Below the pieces are notes generated by a model, which searched no databases, was not told the origin of the DNA, and worked only from the letters and a program-made list of their open reading frames with translations. A DNA stretch of 64,000 bases, taken from NCBI RefSeq assembly GCF_041361345.1, contig NZ_JBGKAD010000001.1, positions 2,852,001 through 2,916,000 of the forward strand, read 5' to 3'. This document shows, piece by piece, positions 8,112 through 16,501 of this stretch (position 1 is its first letter; each line of letters begins with the position of its first letter). The position numbers and the translations under genes are program-made. This stretch comes from Halobaculum sp. MBLA0147. Lineage in GTDB: Archaea > Halobacteriota > Halobacteria > Halobacteriales > Haloferacaceae.

Positions 8112-9655
8112 GCCTCCTCGACCGCGTCCGCGACAACTGGCGCGTCGCGTTGTTGATCGTCCTCGTCGCCGTCTCGACGGCGTTCCTGTTCGCCCCCGGC
8201 TTCGGAGGCAGCGGGAGCGAGGGGAACCCCACCAACCTCCAGTACGGGTTGGAACTCGACGGCGGGACGGAGGTCCGTGCGCCGCTCGTGGGCGTGACCG
8301 CCGAGGGTGTCGCGTTCGACAACGAGTCGCGCAGCGACGTGGCGACGGCGGTCGCCGCCGAACTCGACGGCGCCGAGCCGCGGGACGTGATCGCCCGGTT
8401 CGGCGAGCAGCCCGGGCAGAGCACCGTCGAGGTGACGACCGAGGGTGTCTCCCCGGACCGACTCGGGACGGCGCTGGACGCGGCCGGCTACGAGTACGAG
8501 AGCGTCCGGCAGGGCGTGACCGACGACACCCGTTCACAGACCGTCGAGGTGTTGCGGTCGAAGATCAACGAGGGCGGGCTCTCCGGTGGGTCGGTGACGA
8601 CCATCGACCTGCCGGGATCGCGCCCGTTCGTCTCCGTGCAGGTGCCGGGCGGCGACCGCAACGAGGTGCTCGACCTGGTGAACTCCCGGGGTGCCGTCCG
8701 GATCGTCGGCTACTACCCGACCCAGGAGAACGGGACGCGGACGTACGTCAACGAGACGATCTTCACCGACGAGGAGCTGCGTCGCGTCGGGAACGCCCGC
8801 GAGGCACGCGACAGCGACCAGTTCATCGTCGAAGTGCGAATCCAGCCGGACGCCGCCCAGCGCGTCCAGCAGACGTTCGTCGACACGGGTGTCGCACAAC
8901 AGCGTGCGACGCGGTGTACTTACCCGCAGACGGAGGACCCGTGTCTGCTCGTGGTCCGCGACGGACGGGTCGTCAACTCCTTCGGGATGGCCGGGGACCT
9001 CGGCCGGAGCATGGTGAACGGCGAGTGGCAGAAGAACCCGGTGTTCGTCCTCCAGGTGAACACGCTCGGCGAGGCCCAGCAGGTGTCGGTCGACCTGCGT
9101 GCCGGGTCGCTGCCGGCGGCTCTCGACGTCGACGAGGGGACGACCCGGACGACGGCACCCGCGCAGGGTGAGAGCTTCAAGCGCGACTCGCTGATCGCCG
9201 GCTTGCTCGCGGTGTTCGCCGTCAGCGGTGTCGTGTTCGTCCGGTACGGCGAGGTGGAGGTCGCGCTGCCGATGATCGTCACGGCGCTGGCGGAGGTGTA
9301 CGCGCTGTTGGGGATCGCGGCGTTGATCCAGTTCCCGGTGGACCTGTCGGTGATCGGTGGGTTCATCGCGGTGATCGGGACCGGGGTGGACGACCTCATC
9401 ATCATCGCCAACGAGGTGATGGACGAGGGCGAGGTGAACTCCCGGCGCGTCTTCCAGTCGCGGTTCAAGAAGGCGTTCTGGGTGATCGGCGCGGCGGCGG
9501 CGACGACGGTGATCGCCATGTCGCCGCTGGCAGTGCTCTCGCTGGGTGACCTGCAGGGGTTCGCCATCTTCACCATCCTCGGCGTCTTCATCGGCGTCTT
9601 CGTCACCCGCCCGGCGTACGGTGACATCCTCCGTGCGCTGTTGACGGATCAGTAA
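8108..9655 (+). CDS. secD: Protein-export membrane protein SecD
   Basis: 515 residues from GTG 8108, which overlaps the secF stop. There is an N-terminal helix (about 12-30), then G-L-E-L-D-G-G-T-E-V-R, the SecD signature, and a long extracytoplasmic P1-type domain to about residue 365. Six-helix RND core follows with G-F-I-A-V-I-G-T-G-V-D-D-L-I-I-I-A-N-E and the R-x-x-F-Q-S-R-F-K-K loop. It works with SecF on the outer side of the SecYE channel. SecY is encoded at 34788 in this window. No ATPase partner is present, as expected in archaea. Confidence 0.95.
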   Translation: MSLLDRVRDNWRVALLIVLVAVSTAFLFAPGFGGSGSEGNPTNLQYGLELDGGTEVRAPLVGVTAEGVAFDNESRSDVATAVAAELDGAEPRDVIARFGEQPGQSTVEVTTEGVSPDRLGTALDAAGYEYESVRQGVTDDTRSQTVEVLRSKINEGGLSGGSVTTIDLPGSRPFVSVQVPGGDRNEVLDLVNSRGAVRIVGYYPTQENGTRTYVNETIFTDEELRRVGNAREARDSDQFIVEVRIQPDAAQRVQQTFVDTGVAQQRATRCTYPQTEDPCLLVVRDGRVVNSFGMAGDLGRSMVNGEWQKNPVFVLQVNTLGEAQQVSVDLRAGSLPAALDVDEGTTRTTAPAQGESFKRDSLIAGLLAVFAVSGVVFVRYGEVEVALPMIVTALAEVYALLGIAALIQFPVDLSVIGGFIAVIGTGVDDLIIIANEVMDEGEVNSRRVFQSRFKKAFWVIGAAAATTVIAMSPLAVLSLGDLQGFAIFTILGVFIGVFVTRPAYGDILRALLTDQ

Positions 9656-9826
9656 TCCGTCGTCGGTGGGTGTCGTTCCGGGGGTGTCGGGCTCTCGTCC
9701 GGACCCCTGGTCGGGACACCACTCTGCCCCCGTCTTCTCGCCTGCTCGCCTCCCGACTACCCTCGCCGTTCCCAGACACTCGGAACGCGAGCAGTAGGAA
9801 AGTGGCTCCCGCCGCTACGACCGTCT

Positions 9827-10885
9827 ATGGCGACGGCACGCGAACGGGTGTTCCAGACGGACACGGACAGACTCTCCTTGCAGGTGTCGATCGGTGCCCT
9901 GCTCGCGCTCACGTTGGTCGTGGGTGGGCTCCGACTGACGGGGACGACGATCCCGCTGCGAGCGCAGGCGGCGGCGTACCTCGTCGGGATGGTCGCGTTG
10001 AACCTCCCGCACGGCGGGTACGAACACTTCGCCAACCTCCGGCGACGGACGGCGGAGTTCCGCTGGCGGTACGTCGGCGGCTACCTCGCGATGGTCGCGG
10101 CCGGGATCGGCCTGTTCCTCCTCGCGCCGGTCGTCGGGCTGGCGGTCGCGGTCGGCGTCGTCGTCGCGAAGGGCGGCGGCGGCGACCTCTACGTGTTGCG
10201 AGCGACGACCGGTGCCGGCCACCTCCGGACGCGGACCCAGCGACTCTTGGCCGCGGCGGCGCGTGGTGGCGCGGCGATGGCGGTCCCCATCGTCGCGTTC
10301 CCGGAGACGTTCCACGCGTTCAGTTCCATCATCGTCGCCGTCTTCGACCCGGGCGCACTCGGGCCGGCGGCCCAGTACTTCGACGTGACACGCCCGCTGA
10401 TCGGCGTCGGGTACGCCGCCGTGGTACTCGCACACCTCGGACTCGGGGCGACACGCCGGGACGGCAGCGGCTCGTGGCTCGTCGACGCCGGGGAGACGCT
10501 CCTGCTCGTCTGTTACTTCGCGGTGGTGCCGGTCGTCCTCGCGGTCGGACTCTACTTCCCGCTGTGGTACTCCGCCAGACAGGTCGCCCGCGAGCTGGCC
10601 GTCCAGGGGGAGCCCGGTGAGGGACCGGACCTGTTGTCGGGTGACGGCGACGCCTCCGCCGGCAGTGTCGCGCTCCGGGCGTGGGGGGTGCTCATCGGCG
10701 GTGCGATGGCGACCGGCGTCGTCGTCGCCGCGGTGTGGATCGCCGCGCCGAACCCGCTCGGGCAGGCCGGGCCGCTGCTCGGTGGGGTCGCGTTCTGGAG
10801 CGTGGCGATCAGCATCGTCGCGCTCCCGCACGTCGTCGTCGGCGGCGTGTTGGACCGCCGCCGCGGGATCTGGCACGTCCCCTGA
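9827..10885 (+). CDS. blh: Brp/Blh family beta-carotene 15,15'-dioxygenase
   Basis: 352 residues and about eight membrane helices. It is predicted to cleave beta-carotene into two molecules of retinal, the chromophore of haloarchaeal rhodopsins. Family features are seen: L-P-H-G-G-Y-E-H-F with H62 and H67, F-H-A-F-S-S, Y-F-P-L-W-Y-S-A-R-Q and a last L-P-H-V-V-V-G-G. The histidines are the presumed iron ligands. No opsin, bat regulator or phytoene gene is adjacent. A serine/glycine/aspartate loop (about residues 265-285) between helices is not conserved. brp and blh paralogues cannot be told apart here. Confidence 0.88.
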   Translation: MATARERVFQTDTDRLSLQVSIGALLALTLVVGGLRLTGTTIPLRAQAAAYLVGMVALNLPHGGYEHFANLRRRTAEFRWRYVGGYLAMVAAGIGLFLLAPVVGLAVAVGVVVAKGGGGDLYVLRATTGAGHLRTRTQRLLAAAARGGAAMAVPIVAFPETFHAFSSIIVAVFDPGALGPAAQYFDVTRPLIGVGYAAVVLAHLGLGATRRDGSGSWLVDAGETLLLVCYFAVVPVVLAVGLYFPLWYSARQVARELAVQGEPGEGPDLLSGDGDASAGSVALRAWGVLIGGAMATGVVVAAVWIAAPNPLGQAGPLLGGVAFWSVAISIVALPHVVVGGVLDRRRGIWHVP

Positions 10886-10946
10886 CGAACGGGTCTGAAC
10901 CTGCAGCCGTTCTTCTCCCTCGCCGTCCGGATTCGACTCTGCGTCG

Positions 10947-11050
10947 GTCGCCGCTCGAACGTCGCCCGACGGCCACGGGTCGCCGCTCGAACGTCGCCCG
11001 ACGGCCACGGGTCGCCGCCCGAAAGCCGCCCGACCGCCACGGATCGCCGC
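10947..11050. repeat. 32-bp tandem repeat, about 3.3 copies, abutting the rnhB stop
   Basis: Units starting gtcgccgctcgaacgtcgcc begin at 10947, 10979, 11011 (diverged: gcccgaaagccg) and 11043 (partial), an exact 32-bp period. The first two copies are almost identical. They fill the gap between the convergent blh and rnhB genes, so they belong to the 3' untranslated regions of both. Confidence 0.9.
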
Positions 11051-11839
11051 TCAGAAGTCGTCCAACCCAGACTGTGCGGCGGCGGCGAGTGCGTCCCGTG
11101 CCGTCTGCCACGACGCCCGCGCACACTCCGGGAGCGACCCGGTCTCGGTGACGTACGCCGCCAGGAACTCGCGTGTCGTCTCGTCGGACGGGTAGCCGCT
11201 CCCGACGGGGCGGTCGTAGCGCTCGTCGATCGCCGCCATCCGGCGGTCGCGTTCCACCTTCGCGAGGATCGACGCCGCCGCGACGAGGTCGTACCGGTCG
11301 TCTGCGCCGTGTTCCGCCGTCACGTCGACCTCGCTCGGTGGCGCGACGCCCTCCGGGTCGCCGTCGCCGGCCGCCAGCAGGGGGTGTGGGTCTGCGTCGT
11401 CTCCGTCCGTCGCCGCGACCGTCGTCTGGAGTCTGTCGCCGAACCGCTCGGCGGACACGTCGGCGGCGTCGACGACCGCCCGGTCGCCGTCGCGTGCGAC
11501 GCATCGGAGTGCCACCGCCTGTCCGGCGACCCCGAGTTCGTTCATGTCCGTCTCGGGGGCGTCGATAGCCGCGACGGGCACCACCGCCGTCGCGGTCGCG
11601 ACTGCCTCGTCGCTGCGGAGTCGCTCCGCCAGCCGCTCGCGGTCGCTCGCAGACAGGCGCTTCGAGTCGGCGACGCCGTCCGGGAGTCGGTCCGGGGAGG
11701 CACGGACCGCACCCGCGACCATCGGCCCGAGAACCGGTCCCTTCCCGGCCTCGTCCGCGCCCAACACGGCTCGCCCGTCGACGCCCGCGGCCCGCTCGTC
11801 CCTCGGGTCCTCGCCGCCGCTCTCGCCTCCGTCGATCAC
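11051..11839 (-). CDS. rnhB: Ribonuclease HII
   Basis: 262 residues from GTG 11839. It removes the RNA strand of RNA-DNA hybrids. Active-site carboxylates are visible: G-A-D-E-A-G-K-G (D29, E30), a central V-V-D-A-A-D, and the helix A-A-A-S-I-L-A-K-V-E-R-D. The C-terminus G-S-G-Y-P-S-D-E-T-T-R matches the substrate-recognition end. An acidic insert (around residues 120-150) lengthens it compared with bacterial enzymes. The frame extends to 11980 but would overlap the divergent methyltransferase start, so 11839 is preferred. No proteins of the same pathway are adjacent. Confidence 0.9.
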   Translation of the reverse strand: MIDGGESGGEDPRDERAAGVDGRAVLGADEAGKGPVLGPMVAGAVRASPDRLPDGVADSKRLSASDRERLAERLRSDEAVATATAVVPVAAIDAPETDMNELGVAGQAVALRCVARDGDRAVVDAADVSAERFGDRLQTTVAATDGDDADPHPLLAAGDGDPEGVAPPSEVDVTAEHGADDRYDLVAAASILAKVERDRRMAAIDERYDRPVGSGYPSDETTREFLAAYVTETGSLPECARASWQTARDALAAAAQSGLDDF

Positions 11840-11960
11840 ACTCGTCCACTCGTGAGTCTGGCACGAGTGTGTTCCGTTCTGGTGACTCGGGTGTGCCTCG
11901 CTCGGGTGTCGTCCCGCCGAACCCGTGGGATTATGATCGGCGAACCGCAACACGGGGGTG

Positions 11961-12644
11961 ATGGGAGTCCTCGAAGACAAGGCGCGTGCACGCCTGTTCT
12001 ACAAGTACCTCTCGAAGGTGTACGACACGATCAACCCGCTCGTGTGGAACGAGACGATGCGGGCGGAGGCGCTGGAGTGGTTCGACCCGCAGCCGGACGA
12101 CCGCATCCTCGACGTGGGTGCGGGCACCGGGTTCGCCACCGAGGGACTGTTGGAGCACGTCGACGAGGTGCACGCTCTCGACCAGTCGGTCCACCAGATG
12201 GAGCGCGCGTTCGCGAAGTTCGGGAAGCGCGGCCCGGTGAAGTACGTCCGTGGGGACGCCGAACGGCTCCCGTTCGCGACGGACGCCTTCGACAAGACGT
12301 GGTCGTCCGGCTCCATCGAGTACTGGCCGAACCCGGTCGACGCGCTCGAGGAACTGCGCCGGGTGACGAAGCCCGGCGGAACGGTGCTCGTCGTCGGCCC
12401 GGACTACCCCCACAACGCCGTCTTCCAGCGGCTCGCGGACGCGATCATGCTGTTCTACGACGCCGAGGAGGCCGACGAGATGTTCGCCGCGGCCGGGTTC
12501 GAAGACGTGACGCACCACGTCCAGCAGGCCAAACCCGGCAGTCCACGCGCCATCACCTCCGTCGCGACGGTGCCCGAGACCGACGGCGTCGAGTCGTCGG
12601 CGACCGACGCCGACTCCGAGCCGGTCGACACCGCCGCGGACTGA
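11961..12644 (+). CDS. SAM-dependent methyltransferase, VTE3-like (quinone biosynthesis)
   Basis: 227 residues. The sequence closely follows plant VTE3 (MPBQ/MSBQ methyltransferase), which is thought to be of archaeal origin: F-Y-K-Y-L-S-K-V-Y-D-T-I-N-P, motif I D-V-G-A-G-T-G-F at 51-58, L-D-Q-S-x-H-Q-M, G-D-A-E-R-L-P-F and S-G-S-I-E-Y-W-P-N-P. In a haloarchaeon the likely job is ring methylation of menaquinone or methylmenaquinone precursors; that role is inferred. The tail after about residue 205 is acidic. ATG 11961 follows a GTG by one codon (11958), so either could be the start. Confidence 0.8.
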   Translation: MGVLEDKARARLFYKYLSKVYDTINPLVWNETMRAEALEWFDPQPDDRILDVGAGTGFATEGLLEHVDEVHALDQSVHQMERAFAKFGKRGPVKYVRGDAERLPFATDAFDKTWSSGSIEYWPNPVDALEELRRVTKPGGTVLVVGPDYPHNAVFQRLADAIMLFYDAEEADEMFAAAGFEDVTHHVQQAKPGSPRAITSVATVPETDGVESSATDADSEPVDTAAD

Positions 12645-12723
12645 TCTTCGACTCTCCGGTCGCACGTCGCCGTGGACCGATCCTCGGGTCTCCGCTCGCA
12701 CGCCGCCGCCGCCGTTCCGGTCG

Positions 12724-13250
12724 TCACGGCCCTCGCGAACTGTCGTCTCGGCTCGTGCGACGCGTCTGTCTCGCACGGACAACGTCACCACGACCGTGTC
12801 TCCCACAGTCGGCGCCGGGTAGTTCGTGTCGGCGACCCGGAACGTCCCGGACTCGCCGACGACCCACCGCGGGGAACTCCGTGGGTTGAAGGGACCGGTG
12901 GGACCGCCGCGGAATCCGGTCGCCGCGAAGAACGGCACCGGCGGCTGTCGTCGCAGAGCGACACCGTCGACCGAGACGGTCACGTCGAGGCGGTCCACGT
13001 CCAGCGGTCGCCCACCGCGGTGGGTCAGCCTGATCGAGGCTCCCGTCGCCGTCGCTGCGAGTGCGACACCCGGGCCGACCGGTGCCGGCGCGTCGGCCGC
13101 ACTGGCGTCGTCGTCTCCACCGCCGCCGTCGCCGACACGGACGGCTGTCTCGGGAGTGGGTACGACGGCCCCCGCGAGTACCGCCGCCAGTCCGACGGCG
13201 ATCGCGACCAACACCACGACCCCGACGGGGCCGGCGGCGGCTCGTGACAC
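12724..13250 (-). CDS. Type IV pilin-like protein with no in-frame stop at its expected end
   Basis: Starts at GTG 13250: S-R-A-A-A-G-P-V-G-V-V-V-L-V-A-I, a short basic leader plus hydrophobic helix as in haloarchaeal type IV pilins processed by PibD. A beta-rich domain follows (L-T-H-R-G-G-R-P-L-D-V-D-R-L, G-D-T-V-V-V-T-L-S-V-R-D). Similar proteins end soon after this last strand. Here a TGA lies at 12724-12726 but one frame off, and the reading frame stays open to 11931, antisense to the methyltransferase. The 3' boundary given is the out-of-frame stop. A frameshift (real or sequencing) is the simplest explanation. TATA-like ttcaagtacc lies at 13271-13280. Confidence 0.55.
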
Positions 13251-13400
13251 ACCCGGTGTGGTCCCGCTTCGGTACTTGAACCTCCGGGTGACCCGGCCGA
13301 CTCGGTCGGGCTGCCAGTCACGACCAGATCCAGTCACTGCGACGATCACACCTCGCGCCCGACCGGAGGGGATTCGTGGCTCCGTCTTCAACGGGGAGAC

Positions 13401-14111
13401 GTGACAGACCGTTCGGACGAGAAGCCGGCCGAGTCTGCCCGCGAGGCGGGACTCGCGGCCGGGCTCGCGTTGTACGCCGACGGCCGTTACCACGCCACAC
13501 ACGACCCGTGGGAGGCGGTGTGGCTGCCGCTCGACGAGCCGACCGACTCCGACGACGAGCCGTTCTTCCACGGGTTGATCCAGGTGACGGCGGCCGTCCA
13601 CCACGGTCGCACGGGGACCCACGAGGGTGCGAGCGGCCTCGCGGCGAGCGCTCGCGAGTACCTCGCCCCGCTCACCCCGACACACCGCGGTGTCACACTC
13701 GGGCCGGCGCTGGACTACTGCCGTCGGCTCGCGGCGGACCCGGTCGTGGCCGAACGAGTGTCGCCGCCGCCACTCTCCCGCGGAGGAGGTCCCGTGTCGT
13801 ACCGAGCACTCTCGCCGGCCGCGTTGGAGCGTGTCGTCGCGGCGGTCGCCGACGAGACGGAGTACGACGCGTCCGTGCTGACTGACGCGGCGACGTTCGC
13901 GACACGTGACGCGGCGGCGACCGACCGTCCGGCCCTGTCGGCCGACAGTGGTGGGTCGGCCGACGCGGGGGACGGGGGCGCACCGTTCGCGTCGTTGCTC
14001 GTCGACTTCCTCGACCGGCCGGACGCGCGTCCCGTCGTGTTCCAGCGACTCTCGGAACACGTCGCGCGCCGTCGGCAGGCGGTCGACGACGTACGCGGAC
14101 TGTTCGAGTGA
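13401..14111 (+). CDS. DUF309 domain protein
   Basis: 236 residues from GTG 13401. The N-terminal half fits DUF309: L-Y-A-D-G-R-Y-H-A-T-H-D-P-W-E-A-V-W, then F-F-H-G-L-I-Q-V-T-A-A-V-H-H, a small helical domain of unknown function with conserved histidines and tryptophans. The second half is less conserved, helical and alanine/aspartate-rich, with a terminal helix R-L-S-E-H-V-A-R-R-R-Q-A-V. It is divergent from the pilin-like gene and convergent with the PQQ propeller gene. Confidence 0.8.
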   Translation: MTDRSDEKPAESAREAGLAAGLALYADGRYHATHDPWEAVWLPLDEPTDSDDEPFFHGLIQVTAAVHHGRTGTHEGASGLAASAREYLAPLTPTHRGVTLGPALDYCRRLAADPVVAERVSPPPLSRGGGPVSYRALSPAALERVVAAVADETEYDASVLTDAATFATRDAAATDRPALSADSGGSADAGDGGAPFASLLVDFLDRPDARPVVFQRLSEHVARRRQAVDDVRGLFE

Positions 14112-14166
14112 GCCACTCGTGGCCGACGACGAGGCGTGCCGCCGACCGCCGACCGAGGCGGACGAC

Positions 14167-15420
14167 TCAGTTTCCGGAGCCGTAGGCGGTGAGCGTACCG
14201 TCCCAGTCCGCGAGGTAGAGCCGGTCGTCCAGTACGACTGGGGTCGTCGAGACGGTGGCGTCGTGATCGAGCCGCCACTGGACCGTCCCGTCGAACGAGA
14301 GTGCGACGACGGTGCCGTCGGTCCGGACGACGTGGACCGTCTCGTCTGCGACGACCGGCCCCCGTTCGACGCGACCGTCGAGCGCCGTTCGCCACCGAAC
14401 CGCTCCGACCTCCGGGTCGAGCCCGACGACCGCTCCGCCGGCCGTAGCGGCGACGGTCAGTAGCTCGGTGAGTGCCGGTGCACCGACGACGGGGCTGTCG
14501 GTCTCGACCCGCCACCGTGGCTCCCCACTCTCACGCCGGACGGCGAGCAACTCGTCGGCGGTCCCGACGTGGACCAGTCCGCCGCCGACCGCGACACCCG
14601 AGCGGACGGGTGCGTCCGTTCCGAGTCCCCAGCTCGTCGATCTGACCGCTGGCCCCGTCGGGCCGTCCGAGTCGCCGCCACCGTCCTCGTCACTCGAGTC
14701 GCTCGGTTCGCCGGCACGGCGTGCGTCCACCGCGACCAGTCGCTCGTCGAGTGGGACGTAGACGCGCCGCCCGTCGGTCGCCAGCGGCCGTGTGACGATC
14801 CGTGGGAGTGTCACCACCCAGTCGGCGCGACCCGTCTCGGTGTCGAAGGCGAACACGCGCCCGTCGCCGCCCGCACCGATCACGAGTCCGTTCGCGAGTG
14901 TCGGCGGGGTCTGTCCCCCGCCGCGGAAGCGGTCGCCGACGCGCCACCGGTCGCTCCCCTCGGCGGTGGTCACGGAGCGCACGACGCGGTTCTCGTTACA
15001 GAGGTGGACACCCGTCGTTCCGACCGCCGGCGTCGTGAGCAGTCTGTCGGCGGCTCGAACGGACCACGACCGCTCTCCGGTCGTCGCGTCGAGCGCGCGG
15101 AGTCGACCGTCGCCGGTCGTCACGTAGCAGGTGTCCTCGACGACGGCGGGCGGTCCGTACACGCCCGCGTCGAAGCGACGGCGCCACAGCTGCGTCGGTG
15201 GTGCCGTCGGTCCAGTCGCGTCGATGACGCCGGTGTTCGTGGCGTCGTAGCGGTACAGTGGTGCGCCCGATGCCGGTGGGGCCGTCGCGGCGGTGCGGTC
15301 GGTCGTTCGCCCGCGCGGCTCTGCCGTCTCGCCACTCGGTCGCGTCGCCCCGACGACACCGGTGGTGGCGACTGCGGCACCCACGGTCGCCAACAGATCC
15401 CGGCGCGAGTACGACCGCAT
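14167..15420 (-). CDS. Tat-exported PQQ-like beta-propeller protein
   Basis: 417 residues. The N-terminus S-R-R-D-L-L-A-T-V-G-A-A-V-A is a Tat signal without a lipobox cysteine; cleavage is probably near A-T-R. Repeated blades follow with the PQQ-repeat pattern: D-A-T-T-G-E-R-S-W-S-V, T-E-T-G-R-A-D-W-V-V, E-S-G-E-P-R-W-R-V, D-P-E-V-G-A-V-R-W-R-T, F-D-G-T-V-Q-W-R-L. About seven blades can be counted. It resembles BamB-like scaffold propellers and the partial gene at 1-645. ATG 15420 is chosen because the signal starts there and TATA-like ttcaaattcc lies upstream. Confidence 0.85.
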   Translation of the reverse strand: MRSYSRRDLLATVGAAVATTGVVGATRPSGETAEPRGRTTDRTAATAPPASGAPLYRYDATNTGVIDATGPTAPPTQLWRRRFDAGVYGPPAVVEDTCYVTTGDGRLRALDATTGERSWSVRAADRLLTTPAVGTTGVHLCNENRVVRSVTTAEGSDRWRVGDRFRGGGQTPPTLANGLVIGAGGDGRVFAFDTETGRADWVVTLPRIVTRPLATDGRRVYVPLDERLVAVDARRAGEPSDSSDEDGGGDSDGPTGPAVRSTSWGLGTDAPVRSGVAVGGGLVHVGTADELLAVRRESGEPRWRVETDSPVVGAPALTELLTVAATAGGAVVGLDPEVGAVRWRTALDGRVERGPVVADETVHVVRTDGTVVALSFDGTVQWRLDHDATVSTTPVVLDDRLYLADWDGTLTAYGSGN

Positions 15421-15636
15421 CTCTCGGAGGGTGACGTGCGAGGAATTTGAACTTGGTGGTGATCGAGGTCGGATTCGGCTGCGAGGCGAGGGACGACGCG
15501 TCGCCGTCTTCTGGGTATCCGTTCTCGGAGGACCCACGCTCCAGTGGTCGTCTCGAGAGTTCGATCTCTCGTCTTCCTCGACGATTTACCGTCCCGACCG
15601 GACGCTGCCATCGGCACGGGCTGGAGTGCGTGACCC
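15421..15636. other. Non-coding spacer with a small hairpin
   Basis: Bases 15554-15571 (cgagagttcgatctctcg) form a six-pair stem with a six-base loop, downstream of the MazF-like toxin gene and upstream of the propeller gene, so it could end toxin transcription. No gene is seen here. The spacer is poorer in GC than its surroundings. Confidence 0.4.
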
Positions 15637-15978
15637 TCAGCCGGAGACGTACCGACGCAACTGGTCTGTCACGTCTTCGACGCGGTCGTCGACGAGCGCA
15701 GTGAGGTGGTGTTCGACGTCCGCAGCACTGGTGAGTGTCGCCAACGACCACGGGAGAACGTGACTTCGTTCCCCGAGTGGCTCACCCTCGTAGTCGTCGT
15801 CGCGGAGCGTGATCGAGTCCTCGTGGTACGTCTTCGTAGAGAGCAGGACAGTGATGAGTTGGACACCGTGGCCCGGGAACCGAGGAGTACCCACCACGAG
15901 CACTGGACGTCCTTTCTCCGAGAGCGGGTCACTCGCCCAGACGACGTCACCGCGCTCTAGATCCTCGAACGCCGTCAC
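15637..15978 (-). CDS. PemK/MazF-like toxin
   Basis: 113 residues from GTG 15978. The N-terminus matches the SH3-like barrel of MazF/PemK mRNA interferases: R-G-D-V-V-W-A-S-D-P, then G-R-P-V-L-V-V-G-T-P-R-F-P, followed by G-V-Q-L-I-T-V-L-L-S-T-K. A further motif, S-H-V-L-P-W-S-L-A-T-L, sits where MazF has its conserved substrate loop. It overlaps the upstream gene by GTGA, so the two are translated together. The partner is a winged helix, not the usual MazE. Toxicity is inferred from fold only. Confidence 0.75.
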   Translation of the reverse strand: MTAFEDLERGDVVWASDPLSEKGRPVLVVGTPRFPGHGVQLITVLLSTKTYHEDSITLRDDDYEGEPLGERSHVLPWSLATLTSAADVEHHLTALVDDRVEDVTDQLRRYVSG

Positions 15979-16334
15979 TGCACGTCCTCCATCTCGTCGG
16001 TCTCGAGGTTCTCGAGACGTTCCTCACCGTACTGTCGGTCTGCACTCTCGTGGTGTCGGTGGAGCCGATAGGCGGAGTGGAGCCGTTCCTCGTCGTCCGT
16101 GATCGCCCAGTACGGTCGCTTGTGTCGGACGAGTCCTCGTTCCTCCAGCCGTGAGAGGAGTGCACCGACGACATCCGTCTGCAGACCGAGCCGCTCGGCG
16201 ATCGACCCCGCCGTCCACGCACGGTCGTCGTGCTCGTCGAGGAACACCACGATCCGCTCGGCGTCGGTCCGCTCCTCGAAGTCGCCCGCGTCGGCGTCTT
16301 CGAACTCGTCGATGTCGATACTGCCGCTCGACAT
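15975..16334 (-). CDS. Winged-helix protein, probable antitoxin/repressor of the MazF-like toxin
   Basis: 119 residues. The acidic N-terminus (about 1-30) is followed by a winged helix: E-R-I-V-V-F-L-D-E-H-D-D-R-A-W-T-A-G-S-I, A-E-R-L-G-L-Q-T-D-V-V-G-A-L-L-S-R-L-E-E-R-G-L-V-R and the wing P-Y-W-A-I-T-D-D-E-E. A charged helical C-terminus (H-R-H-H-E-S, E-E-R-L-E-N-L-E) could bind the toxin. TATA-like caaatagctatg lies near 16355-16366, about 26 nt before ATG 16334. Its position before the toxin with a GTGA overlap is typical of toxin-antitoxin operons. Confidence 0.7.
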   Translation of the reverse strand: MSSGSIDIDEFEDADAGDFEERTDAERIVVFLDEHDDRAWTAGSIAERLGLQTDVVGALLSRLEERGLVRHKRPYWAITDDEERLHSAYRLHRHHESADRQYGEERLENLETDEMEDVQ

Positions 16335-16501
16335 ACGTGCCTGTCGAGCCCGTCGGTACATAGCTATTTGGTCGGTCGGTGTAGTAGAGTGAGCAGCGCC
16401 CACAGACGCTAGACCACGTGACCGTGTGACGACGGAGGCAGGCCGTGTAGTGACTGGGACAGAGCACATAGCGACACCTCGAGATCCCTCGGTGTCCACG
16501 C

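Noticed and set aside
11931-12723. C-terminal continuation of the pilin-like frame
   Set aside because: It is antisense to the methyltransferase and compositionally not protein-like; a frameshift near 12724-12760 is more likely than a real extension.
15554-15571. Possible tRNA T-arm (gagagttcgatctctc)
   Set aside because: No acceptor, D or anticodon arms can be drawn around it; treated only as a small hairpin.
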